From Stutzerimonas stutzeri (lineage in GTDB: Bacteria > Pseudomonadota > Gammaproteobacteria > Pseudomonadales > Pseudomonadaceae), in NCBI RefSeq assembly GCF_002890895.1, contig NZ_POUL01000007.1, positions 1 through 64,000 of the forward strand: a stretch of DNA of 64,000 bases. Reading direction: 5' to 3'. Both the position numbers and the translations under genes were made by a program. This document shows, piece by piece, positions 56,750-64,000 of the stretch. The notes beneath the pieces were generated by a model. It was not told the origin of the DNA and ran no database searches. It was given only the letters and a program-made list of their open reading frames with translations. Every line of letters begins with the position of its first letter. Position 1 is the first letter of the stretch.

Positions 56750-57640
56750 TCAGGAGAAAGCGGCCTGCTCCGGCCCCTTAAACGCCAACTGCTTTGGCCA
56801 GTCTCGGTGGTTGAACACCTGACCCTCTGCGCGTATCCGAGCAAGCTCACGCAGGTCGAGGGTCGCAAACACCCAGTTCGCCTCATCATCCGCGCCTTCG
56901 ACCAGGATGCCGTTATCCGGAAAACCATAATCCACCGGCGTATAAACGCTAGCGCGGCCCGTATTGATATCAACCGCTTCGGACCAGAGCGCAAGGCCGG
57001 TGGTAGGCGACTGGACCACATAACACTGGTTTTCCAGCGCCCGCGCCTGGCAACCGATACGCACCCGATGAAAACCGGCCTGCGTATCGGTGCAACTTGG
57101 AACCAGCAGCAGCTCGGCACCGGCCGTAATCTGCTGACGGGCAATCATCGGGAATTCCGAGTCATAGCAGATCAGGATGCCGATACGGCCGAGTTCGGTA
57201 TCAATGACGCCAATGCGTTCACCAGCACGAATGCACCATTGCTCGTTCTCGAAACGAGTCATGATGAGCTTGTCCTGATGACCCAGGATCCCTTCTGGCC
57301 CGAACAGCGTCGCCCGGTTCACGACATGGCCGGCCTGCAATTCTGTTGGAAAGGAACTGGCCAAGATCAGGACATCGTGGCGACGGGCCAGCGCCTGATG
57401 CAGGTCGCGCCACTTCGGCAGCAAGGTCTGCATCGCCTGGAGCTGCTGCTGCAAATCGCTGTACACCGCTTGGCCGAAGAGCGAAGCCAGTTCCATACTG
57501 CCGTATTCGGGAAATACCAGCAGCTTGGCGTCTTGCTCTACGGCACTGGCGACCCAGCGTTCTAGCTTGGCCGCGAAGTCATCCCAATGAGAAAAAAAGC
57601 CGATGTCGTATTGGGCTGTCGCCAGGGTAAACGCACTCAT
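56750..57640 (-). CDS. Nitrilase-superfamily (carbon-nitrogen) hydrolase
   Basis: A 296-residue amidase-like enzyme with the catalytic triad Glu45 (FPEYGSME), Lys124 (GHQDKLIMTRFE) and Cys158 (ILICYDSEFP). No signal peptide. Substrate unknown. Its ATG overlaps the TGA of the upstream GNAT gene by 4 bp, so the pair is translated together. The pairing echoes the natural GNAT-nitrilase fusion proteins of the YhcX type, with the same domain order. Confidence 0.9.
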   Translation of the reverse strand: MSAFTLATAQYDIGFFSHWDDFAAKLERWVASAVEQDAKLLVFPEYGSMELASLFGQAVYSDLQQQLQAMQTLLPKWRDLHQALARRHDVLILASSFPTELQAGHVVNRATLFGPEGILGHQDKLIMTRFENEQWCIRAGERIGVIDTELGRIGILICYDSEFPMIARQQITAGAELLLVPSCTDTQAGFHRVRIGCQARALENQCYVVQSPTTGLALWSEAVDINTGRASVYTPVDYGFPDNGILVEGADDEANWVFATLDLRELARIRAEGQVFNHRDWPKQLAFKGPEQAAFS

Positions 57641-58233
57641 GGCAAGGGCTTCATCCAGAAGGTCATGGGTTTGAGCGACTCGTGTGAATCGCCAAGGTCT
57701 TTCCAGCTGAACTGCGTGGCCAGCTCCGGGTGCCTTTCGTACCCACGGTGCTGCCAGAACTCATCCAGTGGCTGATAACCGGCAGGCCGAGCTGGGTGCG
57801 TAACAGGCCGCTCCACCGCACAGAAGCATGAATGCTTCATGCCGCCAGTCTCGCGCGCATGGTCTTCACGGTGTTCGAAGAACGCCACACCGGCACCCTG
57901 CCCTCGGTAGTCGGGCAGCAATACGGATTCGCCACAATAGAAGATCGTCTCAACGGCATAATCCGCCTCGCGGAAGGGCTGCTGGACCTCCTCCGTTTCA
58001 TGAATCAGCGGCAGCCCCGAAGAAGCGCCCACCACCCGGTCGCCATCGAACGCCAGCACGATCACGCTGTGCGGCGCCTCGACATAGGTTTGCAGATAGC
58101 GCGCCTCGTATGCCGGATCGCCGTCGTACAGGTACGGAAAGTCTCGGAATACACGCATGCGCAACCGGGCCAGTTCAGGAATGTACCGATGAAGCGTGGC
58201 GCCGGATAAGCGCTGGAAGGTCAGCCGGGCCAT
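57637..58233 (-). CDS. GNAT family N-acetyltransferase paired with the nitrilase gene
   Basis: A 198-residue GNAT with MARLTFQRLSGATLHRYIPEL at the start and an acetyl-CoA loop SVLLPDYRGQGAGVAFFEHRE at about 115-135. The start at 58233 shares a base with the upstream SnoaL gene stop (TGATG), and a GTG three bases earlier is possible. The C-terminus is unusually long and ends in KDLGDSHESLKPMTFWMK. The stop overlaps the nitrilase start. Substrate unknown. Confidence 0.9.
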   Translation of the reverse strand: MARLTFQRLSGATLHRYIPELARLRMRVFRDFPYLYDGDPAYEARYLQTYVEAPHSVIVLAFDGDRVVGASSGLPLIHETEEVQQPFREADYAVETIFYCGESVLLPDYRGQGAGVAFFEHREDHARETGGMKHSCFCAVERPVTHPARPAGYQPLDEFWQHRGYERHPELATQFSWKDLGDSHESLKPMTFWMKPLP

Positions 58234-58640
58234 CACGCGGACACTTGAGCAACCCAGTCTTCAAGGTTGTAGTAGTTGGTCACTCGCGCCACCTGCCCAT
58301 CCCGAATGGCGAAGAATGCCCCCGCCGGGAGCCGGTAAGTCTGGCCGTTCGCTTCCGGTAACCCTTCATCGGTCGCCAGGTATTCGCCCAGTACGGTGAA
58401 CTCGACGGCCGCCCGGTCACCCGCTTCGTTGGTGGTGATCGAAAGGTCCACAATCTTCTCCCGGTAGTTGCGGTTCATGCGCTGCATGAACTGTTCAAAG
58501 GCCGGCTTACCCACTTCTCGCCCGCTCTGATTGATGTCATGGATCACGTCATCGGTGAGAAGCGACAGGAAGGTGACCATGTCACCCGCATTGAAGGCGT
58601 CGTAGTAGCGTTGCAACAGCTGAGCGGTGGCCTGGTGCAT
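58233..58640 (-). CDS. SnoaL-like (ketosteroid-isomerase-fold) protein
   Basis: A 135-residue NTF2-fold protein starting MHQATAQLLQRYYDAFNAGD and ending in YYNLEDWVAQVSA, with HDINQSGREVGKPAFEQF in the middle. These are the marks of nuclear-transport-factor-2-like SnoaL proteins. Many open frames extend 67 codons upstream without homology; the start here is chosen by family likeness. It is first of a three-gene minus-strand group with GNAT and nitrilase. Function unknown. Confidence 0.85.
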   Translation of the reverse strand: MHQATAQLLQRYYDAFNAGDMVTFLSLLTDDVIHDINQSGREVGKPAFEQFMQRMNRNYREKIVDLSITTNEAGDRAAVEFTVLGEYLATDEGLPEANGQTYRLPAGAFFAIRDGQVARVTNYYNLEDWVAQVSA

Positions 58641-58816
58641 CGAAAAATCTCCTGAAGGGGCTGAAATTTCGATAGTAGACAGTCTCGCCAAGCTGACGAA
58701 AGCGCGACACAAGGTGACTGGCAGAATCAAGCATGAGGCGGTCGTACCTGGAGATATCGACGGTCGTGACCAGCCTTGCCGTCCGATTCGGCGCTGTGGA
58801 TCGGTAGCGCGTCGAG

Positions 58817-59026
58817 TCAAGGCTGATGCCGTCTTAGCCACTCTCCCGCAACCTGGCCCATGGTTTTGGATGTTCCATCTTTCACCCAGGCCATGAAGTC
58901 CTGATCAAATCTGAAGCCGGGCCCGCACGCCTCGATCATGAATCTTCGTACGTTCTGCGTGTTTCGATAGGTGTCGGTTACCGGTGTTTCATCAGTTATC
59001 CGGTCCTTATGCCAATCAAATTTCAT
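58817..59026 (-). CDS. DUF6434-type small protein
   Basis: A 69-residue protein starting MKFDWHKDRITDETPVTDTY, followed by NTQNVRRFMIEACGPGF and DFMAWVKDG. This matches the short DUF6434 family as I recall it, which is often linked to SAP-like domains. Function unknown. It lies between the SnoaL group and the divergent cfa gene; no ribosome site is obvious. Confidence 0.7.
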   Translation of the reverse strand: MKFDWHKDRITDETPVTDTYRNTQNVRRFMIEACGPGFRFDQDFMAWVKDGTSKTMGQVAGEWLRRHQP

Positions 59027-59256
59027 CGCGGTCACCTTCGTATGCCAGACGGGTGCGAGGAGGTGAGCGGCAAGAGCGACGCAGAGCTTTCGCTCCAGGC
59101 ACAACCCCAAGGGGTATGCCTGCAAAGATCCCGCGTCGCGATTCTGATGGATAGCCTTTCTCCCATGGTTACATAGCAAAAAACAATCTAACGGACGGCT
59201 GCAGGTCTCGCTCCTTCGTCTACCTTATTCGGAATGCTTGGAAGAGGAGGATGCGC

Positions 59257-60438
59257 ATGTTGACCACATTGCTGCCAGCCCTTCGAGACTTGGAATTGCC
59301 TTTGCGCCTCAGGCTATGGGACGGCAAGGAAATCGACATGGGGCCCGCGCCCAGTGTGACGCTGGAGATTCGCGACCCAGGGCTGATACCTCGCCTGGCT
59401 CATCCCAGCCTGGCGCTGTTAGGCGGCGCTTATGTCGAGGGAAAGCTCGATCTGCACGGGCCGCTTGAAGAGGTGATCCGTATCGGTGACGAGATCAGTC
59501 GGGCATTGGGAGACGCACATCCGCAGCTGCCGGTGCGTGAAGCCCATGACAAGGCCACTGACGCCGAAGCGATTTCCTATCACTACGACCTGTCCAACGC
59601 CTTCTATCAGCTCTGGCTCGACCGCGACATGGTCTACTCCTGCGGCTATTTCGAGACGGGCTGCGAAGACCTCGATCAGGCGCAGCAGGTCAAGCTCCGG
59701 CACCTGTGTCGCAAGTTGCGCCTGCAGCCCGGCGATCGGCTGCTGGATGTAGGCTGTGGCTGGGGTGGTCTGGCGCGGTTTGCGGCCCGCGAATACGGAG
59801 CGCAGGTGTTTGGCATTACGCTCAGCGCCGAACAGCTAAGGCTCGGGCGCGAGCGCGTGGCGGCCGAGGGGCTGGAGGGCCGCGTCCAGCTTGAGCTGTT
59901 GGATTACCGCGATCTGCCCACGGACGGACAGTTCGACAAGGTGGTCAGCGTCGGCATGTTCGAACATGTCGGCCACGCCAACCTGCCGTTGTATTGCCGC
60001 CAGCTGGCCGCGGTGGTGCGCCCGGGCGGTCTGGTCCTCAACCATGGCATCACTTCGCGGCATACCGATGGCCGGCCGGTCGCCCATGGCGCGGGCGAAT
60101 TCATCGACCGCTACGTCTTTCCTCACGGCGAGTTGCCGCATCTGGTAGAGATAGGTGCCTGCATCAGCGAATCGGGGCTGGAGATCGTCGATGTGGAAAG
60201 CCTGCGTCTGCACTATGCGCGCACCCTGCAGCTGTGGAGCGAGCGCCTGGAGTCGCGGCTGGAGGAAGCGCAGCAGCTGATCCCCGAGCGGGCGTTGCGC
60301 ATCTGGCGGGTGTACCTGGCGGGCTGTGCCTATGGCTTCCGCCGCAACTGGATCAACCTGCACCAGATTCTCGCCAGCAAGCCGCTACCCGACGGTTCCC
60401 ACGAGCTGCCCTGGACACGCGCGGATCTCTATCAGTAG
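59257..60438 (+). CDS. cfa: Cyclopropane-fatty-acyl-phospholipid synthase
   Basis: SAM-dependent enzyme that adds a methylene to unsaturated phospholipid acyl chains in the membrane. The ATG at 59257 is 6 bp after AGGAGG and gives 393 residues; an ATG at 59251 directly abuts that site. Motifs: ISYHYDLSNAFYQLWLD, LLDVGCGWGGLARFAA and VSVGMFEHVGHANLP. It is monocistronic. A 9-bp hairpin at 60444-60469 separates it from the convergent stress-protein gene. Confidence 0.94.
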   Translation: MLTTLLPALRDLELPLRLRLWDGKEIDMGPAPSVTLEIRDPGLIPRLAHPSLALLGGAYVEGKLDLHGPLEEVIRIGDEISRALGDAHPQLPVREAHDKATDAEAISYHYDLSNAFYQLWLDRDMVYSCGYFETGCEDLDQAQQVKLRHLCRKLRLQPGDRLLDVGCGWGGLARFAAREYGAQVFGITLSAEQLRLGRERVAAEGLEGRVQLELLDYRDLPTDGQFDKVVSVGMFEHVGHANLPLYCRQLAAVVRPGGLVLNHGITSRHTDGRPVAHGAGEFIDRYVFPHGELPHLVEIGACISESGLEIVDVESLRLHYARTLQLWSERLESRLEEAQQLIPERALRIWRVYLAGCAYGFRRNWINLHQILASKPLPDGSHELPWTRADLYQ

Positions 60439-60443
60439 CACGG

Positions 60444-60469
60444 CAGCCTGGCACCGATGCGCCAGGCTG
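60444..60469. terminator. Hairpin between convergent cfa and the stress-protein gene
   Basis: CAGCCTGGC, 8-base loop, GCCAGGCTG (9-bp perfect stem) in a 39-bp convergent gap. No T-run; a bidirectional weak terminator or mRNA end. Confidence 0.5.
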
Positions 60470-60477
60470 ACACCGAC

Positions 60478-61329
60478 TCAGCGCAACAGCAGGAGCGGCG
60501 TGGTGGTCGAGCGAATCATGCTGGTGGTGGTGCTGCCAACGAGGAACTGACGAATCCGTGAGTGCCCGTAAGCGCCCATCACCAGCAGGCCAATACCGTG
60601 CTCGGCCTGGTAGGCATGCAGGGTGGGTTCGACTTCGCCGCCCCGGATCGCGATCTGTACCTCGAAGCCTGCCGCCGACAGGGCATCGCGGGCCGCATAG
60701 AGCAGCGCGCGGTTGTCACCGGTGTCCTCGCCGACCATCACCAGATGGATCGGTATGCCTTTGAACAGCGGACTGGAGGCCAGCATTTCCACACCTTTGC
60801 GGGAAGTGGCGCTGCCATCAAACGCGAGCATGACGCTTGTCGGCACGGTGAAGCTGGCCGGGGTGACCAGGATCGGCCGGTGCAGGGTGCGAATCACGCT
60901 TTCCAACTGGCTGCCAATCAGCTGCAGGTCGGTGCCGCTGTCCTCGCCCTGCTTGCCGATCACCAGCAGCCGGGTGTCGGATTCCAACTCGCGCAGGCTT
61001 TCCACCAGATCGCCGTGCCGTTGCCGCACCTCCGGCTGCACCACCCCGGCAGTCAGGACGCGCTGCTTCGCTGAGTCGAGCATCATCCGGCCTTCTTCGA
61101 GCGCCAGCTTGCTGCGCTTTTCGTCCAGTGCGGCGAGTTCTTCGAGCAGGTATTCGCGGCTACCCAGGCCGATGATGCCGCTGAGGTTGCCGGCTGCCGG
61201 GTACTGCTGCTGGTCGAGGACATGCAACAGAGTCAGCGGTGCATCCAGCTGCAGACTGGCCCAGGCGGCGCAATCGCAAACGGCCGCAGCCTGAGGGGAA
61301 CCGTCGATGCAGGCCAATACGTTGTTCAT
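60478..61329 (-). CDS. Tandem-domain universal stress protein
   Basis: A 283-residue UspA-type protein with two Usp domains (about 1-145 and 150-283). The C-terminal domain has the ATP motif GAYGHSRIRQFLVGSTT, so it probably binds ATP. Encoded 14 bp after the sulP stop on the same strand, hence co-transcribed with the transporter. Usp/SulP pairs occur elsewhere in Pseudomonas; the role may be regulation of anion uptake. Confidence 0.92.
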   Translation of the reverse strand: MNNVLACIDGSPQAAAVCDCAAWASLQLDAPLTLLHVLDQQQYPAAGNLSGIIGLGSREYLLEELAALDEKRSKLALEEGRMMLDSAKQRVLTAGVVQPEVRQRHGDLVESLRELESDTRLLVIGKQGEDSGTDLQLIGSQLESVIRTLHRPILVTPASFTVPTSVMLAFDGSATSRKGVEMLASSPLFKGIPIHLVMVGEDTGDNRALLYAARDALSAAGFEVQIAIRGGEVEPTLHAYQAEHGIGLLVMGAYGHSRIRQFLVGSTTTSMIRSTTTPLLLLR

Positions 61330-61343
61330 TGTTGTGCTCCTGG

Positions 61344-62831
61344 TCAGTGGCTCATCAGATCGTCGATGGCTTCGGGTTTGTCGTGCACACCGAAACGGTC
61401 GACGATGGTTGCGCTGGCTTGGTTCAACCCCAGCACTTCGACCTCGGTGCCTTCACGGCGAAGCTTGACGACGACCTTGTCGAGCGCCGCAACGGCAGTG
61501 ATGTCCCAGAAATGCGCATGGGTCAGGTCGATGATGACGCTCGAGAGCGCTTCCTTGAAGTCGAAAGCGGACGTGAATTTGTCGGACGAGCTGAAGAACA
61601 CCTGGCCGACCACACGGTAGGTGCGGCGGTTGCCTTCGGCGTCCAGCTCCGAACCGATATGCAGGTAATGGCCGACCTTGTTGGCAAAGAACAGCGCCGC
61701 CAGCAGCACACCGGCCAGCACGCCGAACGCCAGGTTGTGGGTAAAGACCACCACCACTACGGTGACCACCATGACGATGTTGGTCGACAGCGGATAGCGC
61801 TTGAGGTTACGCAGCGAATCCCAGCTGAAGGTGCCGATGGAAACCATGATCATCACCGCGACCAGCGCTGCCATGGGGATCTGGCCGACCCAGTCACTGA
61901 GAAACACCACCATCAGCAAGAGCACGACACCGGCAATCAGCGTCGACAACCGCGTGCGGCCGCCGGATTTCACGTTGATCACCGATTGGCCGATCATCGC
62001 GCAACCCGCCATGCCGCCGAACATGCCGGACACGATGTTGGCGACACCCTGGCCCTTGCACTCGCGGTTCTTGTCGCTGCCGGTATCGGTCAGGTCATCG
62101 ACGATGGTCGCCGTCATCAGCGACTCCAGCAGACCGACCACAGCCAGGGCCGCGGAGTAAGGAAAGATGATCGCCAGCGTCTCGAAATTCAGCGGCACTT
62201 GCGGCCAGAGGAAGATCGGCAGGGTGTCAGGCAGCTCGCCCATGTCGGCGACAGTGCGGATATCCAGCCCCAGGTACATGGCGACGGCGGTCAGAGACAG
62301 GATGCAGACCAGCGGCGACGGGATGACCCGGCCAATCTTCGGCACATAGGGGAACAGATAGATGATGCCCAGGCCCGCCGCGGTCATCGCATAGACGTGC
62401 CAGGTGACACCTGTCAGTTCCGGAAGCTGGGCCATGAAGATCAGGATCGCCAGGGCGTTGACGAAGCCGGTGACCACCGAGCGCGAAACGAAGCGCATCA
62501 GCGAACCGAGGCGCAGGTAGCCGGCGCCGATCTGCAACAGACCGCAGAGCAGCGTCGCCGCCAGCAGGTATTGCAGGCCGTGCTCGCGCACCAGCGTCAC
62601 CATCAGCAGCGCCATGGCACCGGTGGCGGCGGAAATCATCCCCGGTCGGCCACCTACGAAGGCGATCACCACGGCAATGCAGAAGGAGGCGTAGAGGCCG
62701 ACGCGCGGGTCGACCCCGGCGATGATCGAGAAGGCAATCGCCTCTGGAATCAGCGCCAGGGCAACGACGAGGCCGGCGAGCACGTCGCCGCGGATGTTGC
62801 AGAACCAGTTTTGTTTGAGCGAATGAAGCAT
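61344..62831 (-). CDS. SulP-family inorganic anion transporter with STAS domain
   Basis: A 495-residue membrane protein, about 10-12 helices, starting [21 protein letters not shown] with the SulP signature [22 protein letters not shown]. The C-terminal STAS domain (about 420-495) has [21 protein letters not shown]. Substrates in the family include sulfate and, for BicA-type members, bicarbonate; bicarbonate or sulfate cannot be told apart here. Start at ATG 62831; further upstream in-frame codons are unlikely. First gene of a two-gene operon with the stress protein. Confidence 0.93.
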   Translation of the reverse strand: MLHSLKQNWFCNIRGDVLAGLVVALALIPEAIAFSIIAGVDPRVGLYASFCIAVVIAFVGGRPGMISAATGAMALLMVTLVREHGLQYLLAATLLCGLLQIGAGYLRLGSLMRFVSRSVVTGFVNALAILIFMAQLPELTGVTWHVYAMTAAGLGIIYLFPYVPKIGRVIPSPLVCILSLTAVAMYLGLDIRTVADMGELPDTLPIFLWPQVPLNFETLAIIFPYSAALAVVGLLESLMTATIVDDLTDTGSDKNRECKGQGVANIVSGMFGGMAGCAMIGQSVINVKSGGRTRLSTLIAGVVLLLMVVFLSDWVGQIPMAALVAVMIMVSIGTFSWDSLRNLKRYPLSTNIVMVVTVVVVVFTHNLAFGVLAGVLLAALFFANKVGHYLHIGSELDAEGNRRTYRVVGQVFFSSSDKFTSAFDFKEALSSVIIDLTHAHFWDITAVAALDKVVVKLRREGTEVEVLGLNQASATIVDRFGVHDKPEAIDDLMSH

Positions 62832-63199
62832 GGTGAATTCCGGAGCAAAGGCATCACCGGCAGACCGTAGGCGGCACGCGGTTGATACAAGGCTAGTTTC
62901 TGGATTTGAACAGGGTGCAATTGCGTGCATGAAATGCGACGCGCAGGCTACCGACCGCCTGCATGACGAGGTGGTCGCGCTGGGTGACGACAGGCGCTAA
63001 GGCGGAGTGGGCAGCCGGATCATGCGAAGAGACAGACTCGATTTAGGGCTCAGATCGCTCGAAGCCGCTTGAAACAGGCCGCGGATGATAGCGCAGCAAG
63101 CCCCCTGGCGCGACCCAAAGGGGCAGCCCAGGCGCCGCCGGCTGTCATGCCAGAGGCGGCCGAGACGCCGGTTTGTGCTCGCCCAGACAGGCGTCAGGC
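62832..63199. other. 368-bp gap between sulP and the HD-GYP gene
   Basis: No coding sequence is evident. It should contain the sulP promoter on the minus strand. I see no strong terminator for the HD-GYP gene, nor any repeat. Confidence 0.6.
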
Positions 63200-64000
63200 C
63201 TACCGCCAGAAGTCGTCCAGATTGTTGAAGCCCCATTGCGCCGGATCTTCGCGCCCGACGATGCGGTCATTCGAGCCCCGGCGCGAAAGGTCCAGGTCCA
63301 GCTGCTGGATCGGCGTCTTGGCTTTGGCTGAAAAGAACACCCGCACCAGCGGTTCGGTGAGCTTTTCCGGGTGCTGATCGATCACCACGCCGAGCCGGCC
63401 AGACTCCAGGCGCACCAGGGAACCGAGCGGATAGATACCCACCGAGCGCACAAAGGCATGAAAAATTTGGGTATCGAAATGGCCGGTCCACTGCGCCATG
63501 CGGGCCAGCGATTCGGCCGGGTTCCAGGCTTTCTTGTAGGGGCGGTTGGAGGTGATGGCGTCATACACATCGCACACCGCGCCCATTCGCGCGAACAGGC
63601 TGATGTTCTCGCCGGCCAGCCGGAACGGGTAGCCGCTGCCATCGAACTTCTCGTGATGATGCAGGCAGACGTCCAGCGCCGAGACCGGCAGCGACCCAGC
63701 CGCGAGCAGCAGCGCATGCCCCCGCTCGGGATGGCTGCGCATGACGGCGAACTCGGCATCGGTCAGTGCGCCTGGCTTGTTGAGCACCTCTATCGGCATG
63801 ACCATCTTGCCGACATCGTGCAGCAGCCCGGCCAGCCCGGCCTCGCTCACGGCGTCCTCGTCGAGGCCCAGCTGCCGGGCCAGGGACACCATCAAGGCGC
63901 AAACGGCGACCGAGTGCAGGTAGGTGTACTCGTCCTTGTGCTTGAGCCGCGCCAGGCCGATCAATGCCGAGCTGTTGCGCGCCAACGAGTCGCTGATATC
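63200..64000 (-). CDS. HD-GYP domain c-di-GMP phosphodiesterase, 5' part outside the window
   Basis: The last 266 codons of an HD-GYP protein; the frame stays open to the edge at 64000, so the N-terminus (often DUF3391) is missing. Motifs: HSVAVCALMVSLARQL, GLLHDVGKMVMPIEVLNKPG (HD pair) and HHHEKFDGSGYP (HHExxDGxGYP), then YDAITSNRPYKKAW. These are the residues for c-di-GMP hydrolysis. The stop TAG is at 63200-63202. Confidence 0.95.
   Translation of the reverse strand, partial: DISDSLARNSSALIGLARLKHKDEYTYLHSVAVCALMVSLARQLGLDEDAVSEAGLAGLLHDVGKMVMPIEVLNKPGALTDAEFAVMRSHPERGHALLLAAGSLPVSALDVCLHHHEKFDGSGYPFRLAGENISLFARMGAVCDVYDAITSNRPYKKAWNPAESLARMAQWTGHFDTQIFHAFVRSVGIYPLGSLVRLESGRLGVVIDQHPEKLTEPLVRVFFSAKAKTPIQQLDLDLSRRGSNDRIVGREDPAQWGFNNLDDFWR

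Noticed and set aside
61239-62870. A 543-codon plus-strand frame opposite sulP, very rich in His, Gln, Asp and Arg
   Set aside because: The composition is what a membrane protein gene gives when read on the opposite strand; sulP is clear.
1-64000. CRISPR array, restriction-modification or toxin-antitoxin systems
   Set aside because: No regularly spaced direct repeats and no such genes were recognised in either strand.

Overview
The window is high-GC gammaproteobacterial DNA that reads as a Pseudomonas chromosome, most likely the stutzeri group (Stutzerimonas) or a near relative. The basis is gene order. The blocks PHA-associated gene-ubiE-ubiJ-ubiB-hisI-hisE-tatABC and pyruvate carboxylase-LysR-RpiR-zwf are standard Pseudomonas neighbourhoods. 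The ectoine/hydroxyectoine cluster and the soluble NAD-linked formate dehydrogenase fit the salt-tolerant, metabolically flexible stutzeri-type species. The genus call is inference; no 16S gene is present.

Layout. 1-108: 3' tail of an IS110-type transposase cut by the window edge. 134-7022: PHA-associated protein, ubiquinone genes (ubiE, ubiJ, ubiB), late histidine genes hisI and hisE, the Tat translocase and rsmE, mostly in translationally coupled order. 7049-11543: D-aminoacyl-tRNA deacylase, proline iminopeptidase, three small envelope lipoproteins, a frameshifted DUF924 gene and fructose-1,6-bisphosphatase. 11752-21546: glycogen phosphorylase, a YkgJ protein, a thioesterase, a periplasmic binding protein, beta-carbonic anhydrase, glutaminase, and a MocR regulator divergent from a PaiB-like/GNAT pair. 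21629-22874: an SbtA bicarbonate transporter with an SbtB PII-like partner. 22941-30124: two-subunit pyruvate carboxylase with its divergent LysR regulator, then a HexR-like repressor divergent from zwf over a near-perfect HexR operator.

30125-35498: a 0.65-kb repeat-rich noncoding stretch followed by ectABCD-ask, a complete hydroxyectoine operon with its own aspartokinase. 35535-45972: CtaG-like and DUF2243 membrane proteins (the latter frameshifted), trhP, a REP-type hairpin pair, a large GGDEF-EAL protein, uvrD, an orphan TRAP binding lipoprotein and a Tim44-like protein. 46373-49831: selA-selB-selC, the complete Sec-incorporation set except selD. 49995-56516: a ModE/PBP-type regulator divergent from fdsGBAD. 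The catalytic subunit here uses cysteine, not selenocysteine. 56750-59026: a tight SnoaL-GNAT-nitrilase group and a DUF6434 protein. 59257-64000: cyclopropane fatty acid synthase, a SulP transporter with a universal stress protein, and a 5'-truncated HD-GYP protein.

Themes. Central carbon control is dense: pyruvate carboxylase, G6PDH, FBPase and glycogen phosphorylase. There are three inorganic-carbon functions (SbtA/SbtB, beta-CA, SulP) and two one-carbon/selenium modules. No CRISPR array, prophage or toxin system is visible. The most interesting unexplained structures are the CGGCGA/GAACTTCG motif array upstream of ectA, the palindromes at the pyc and zwf divergent promoters, and the GNAT plus nitrilase gene pair. 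Two conserved genes are frameshifted in ways that suggest short-run indels, so base-calling error should be excluded before calling them pseudogenes.
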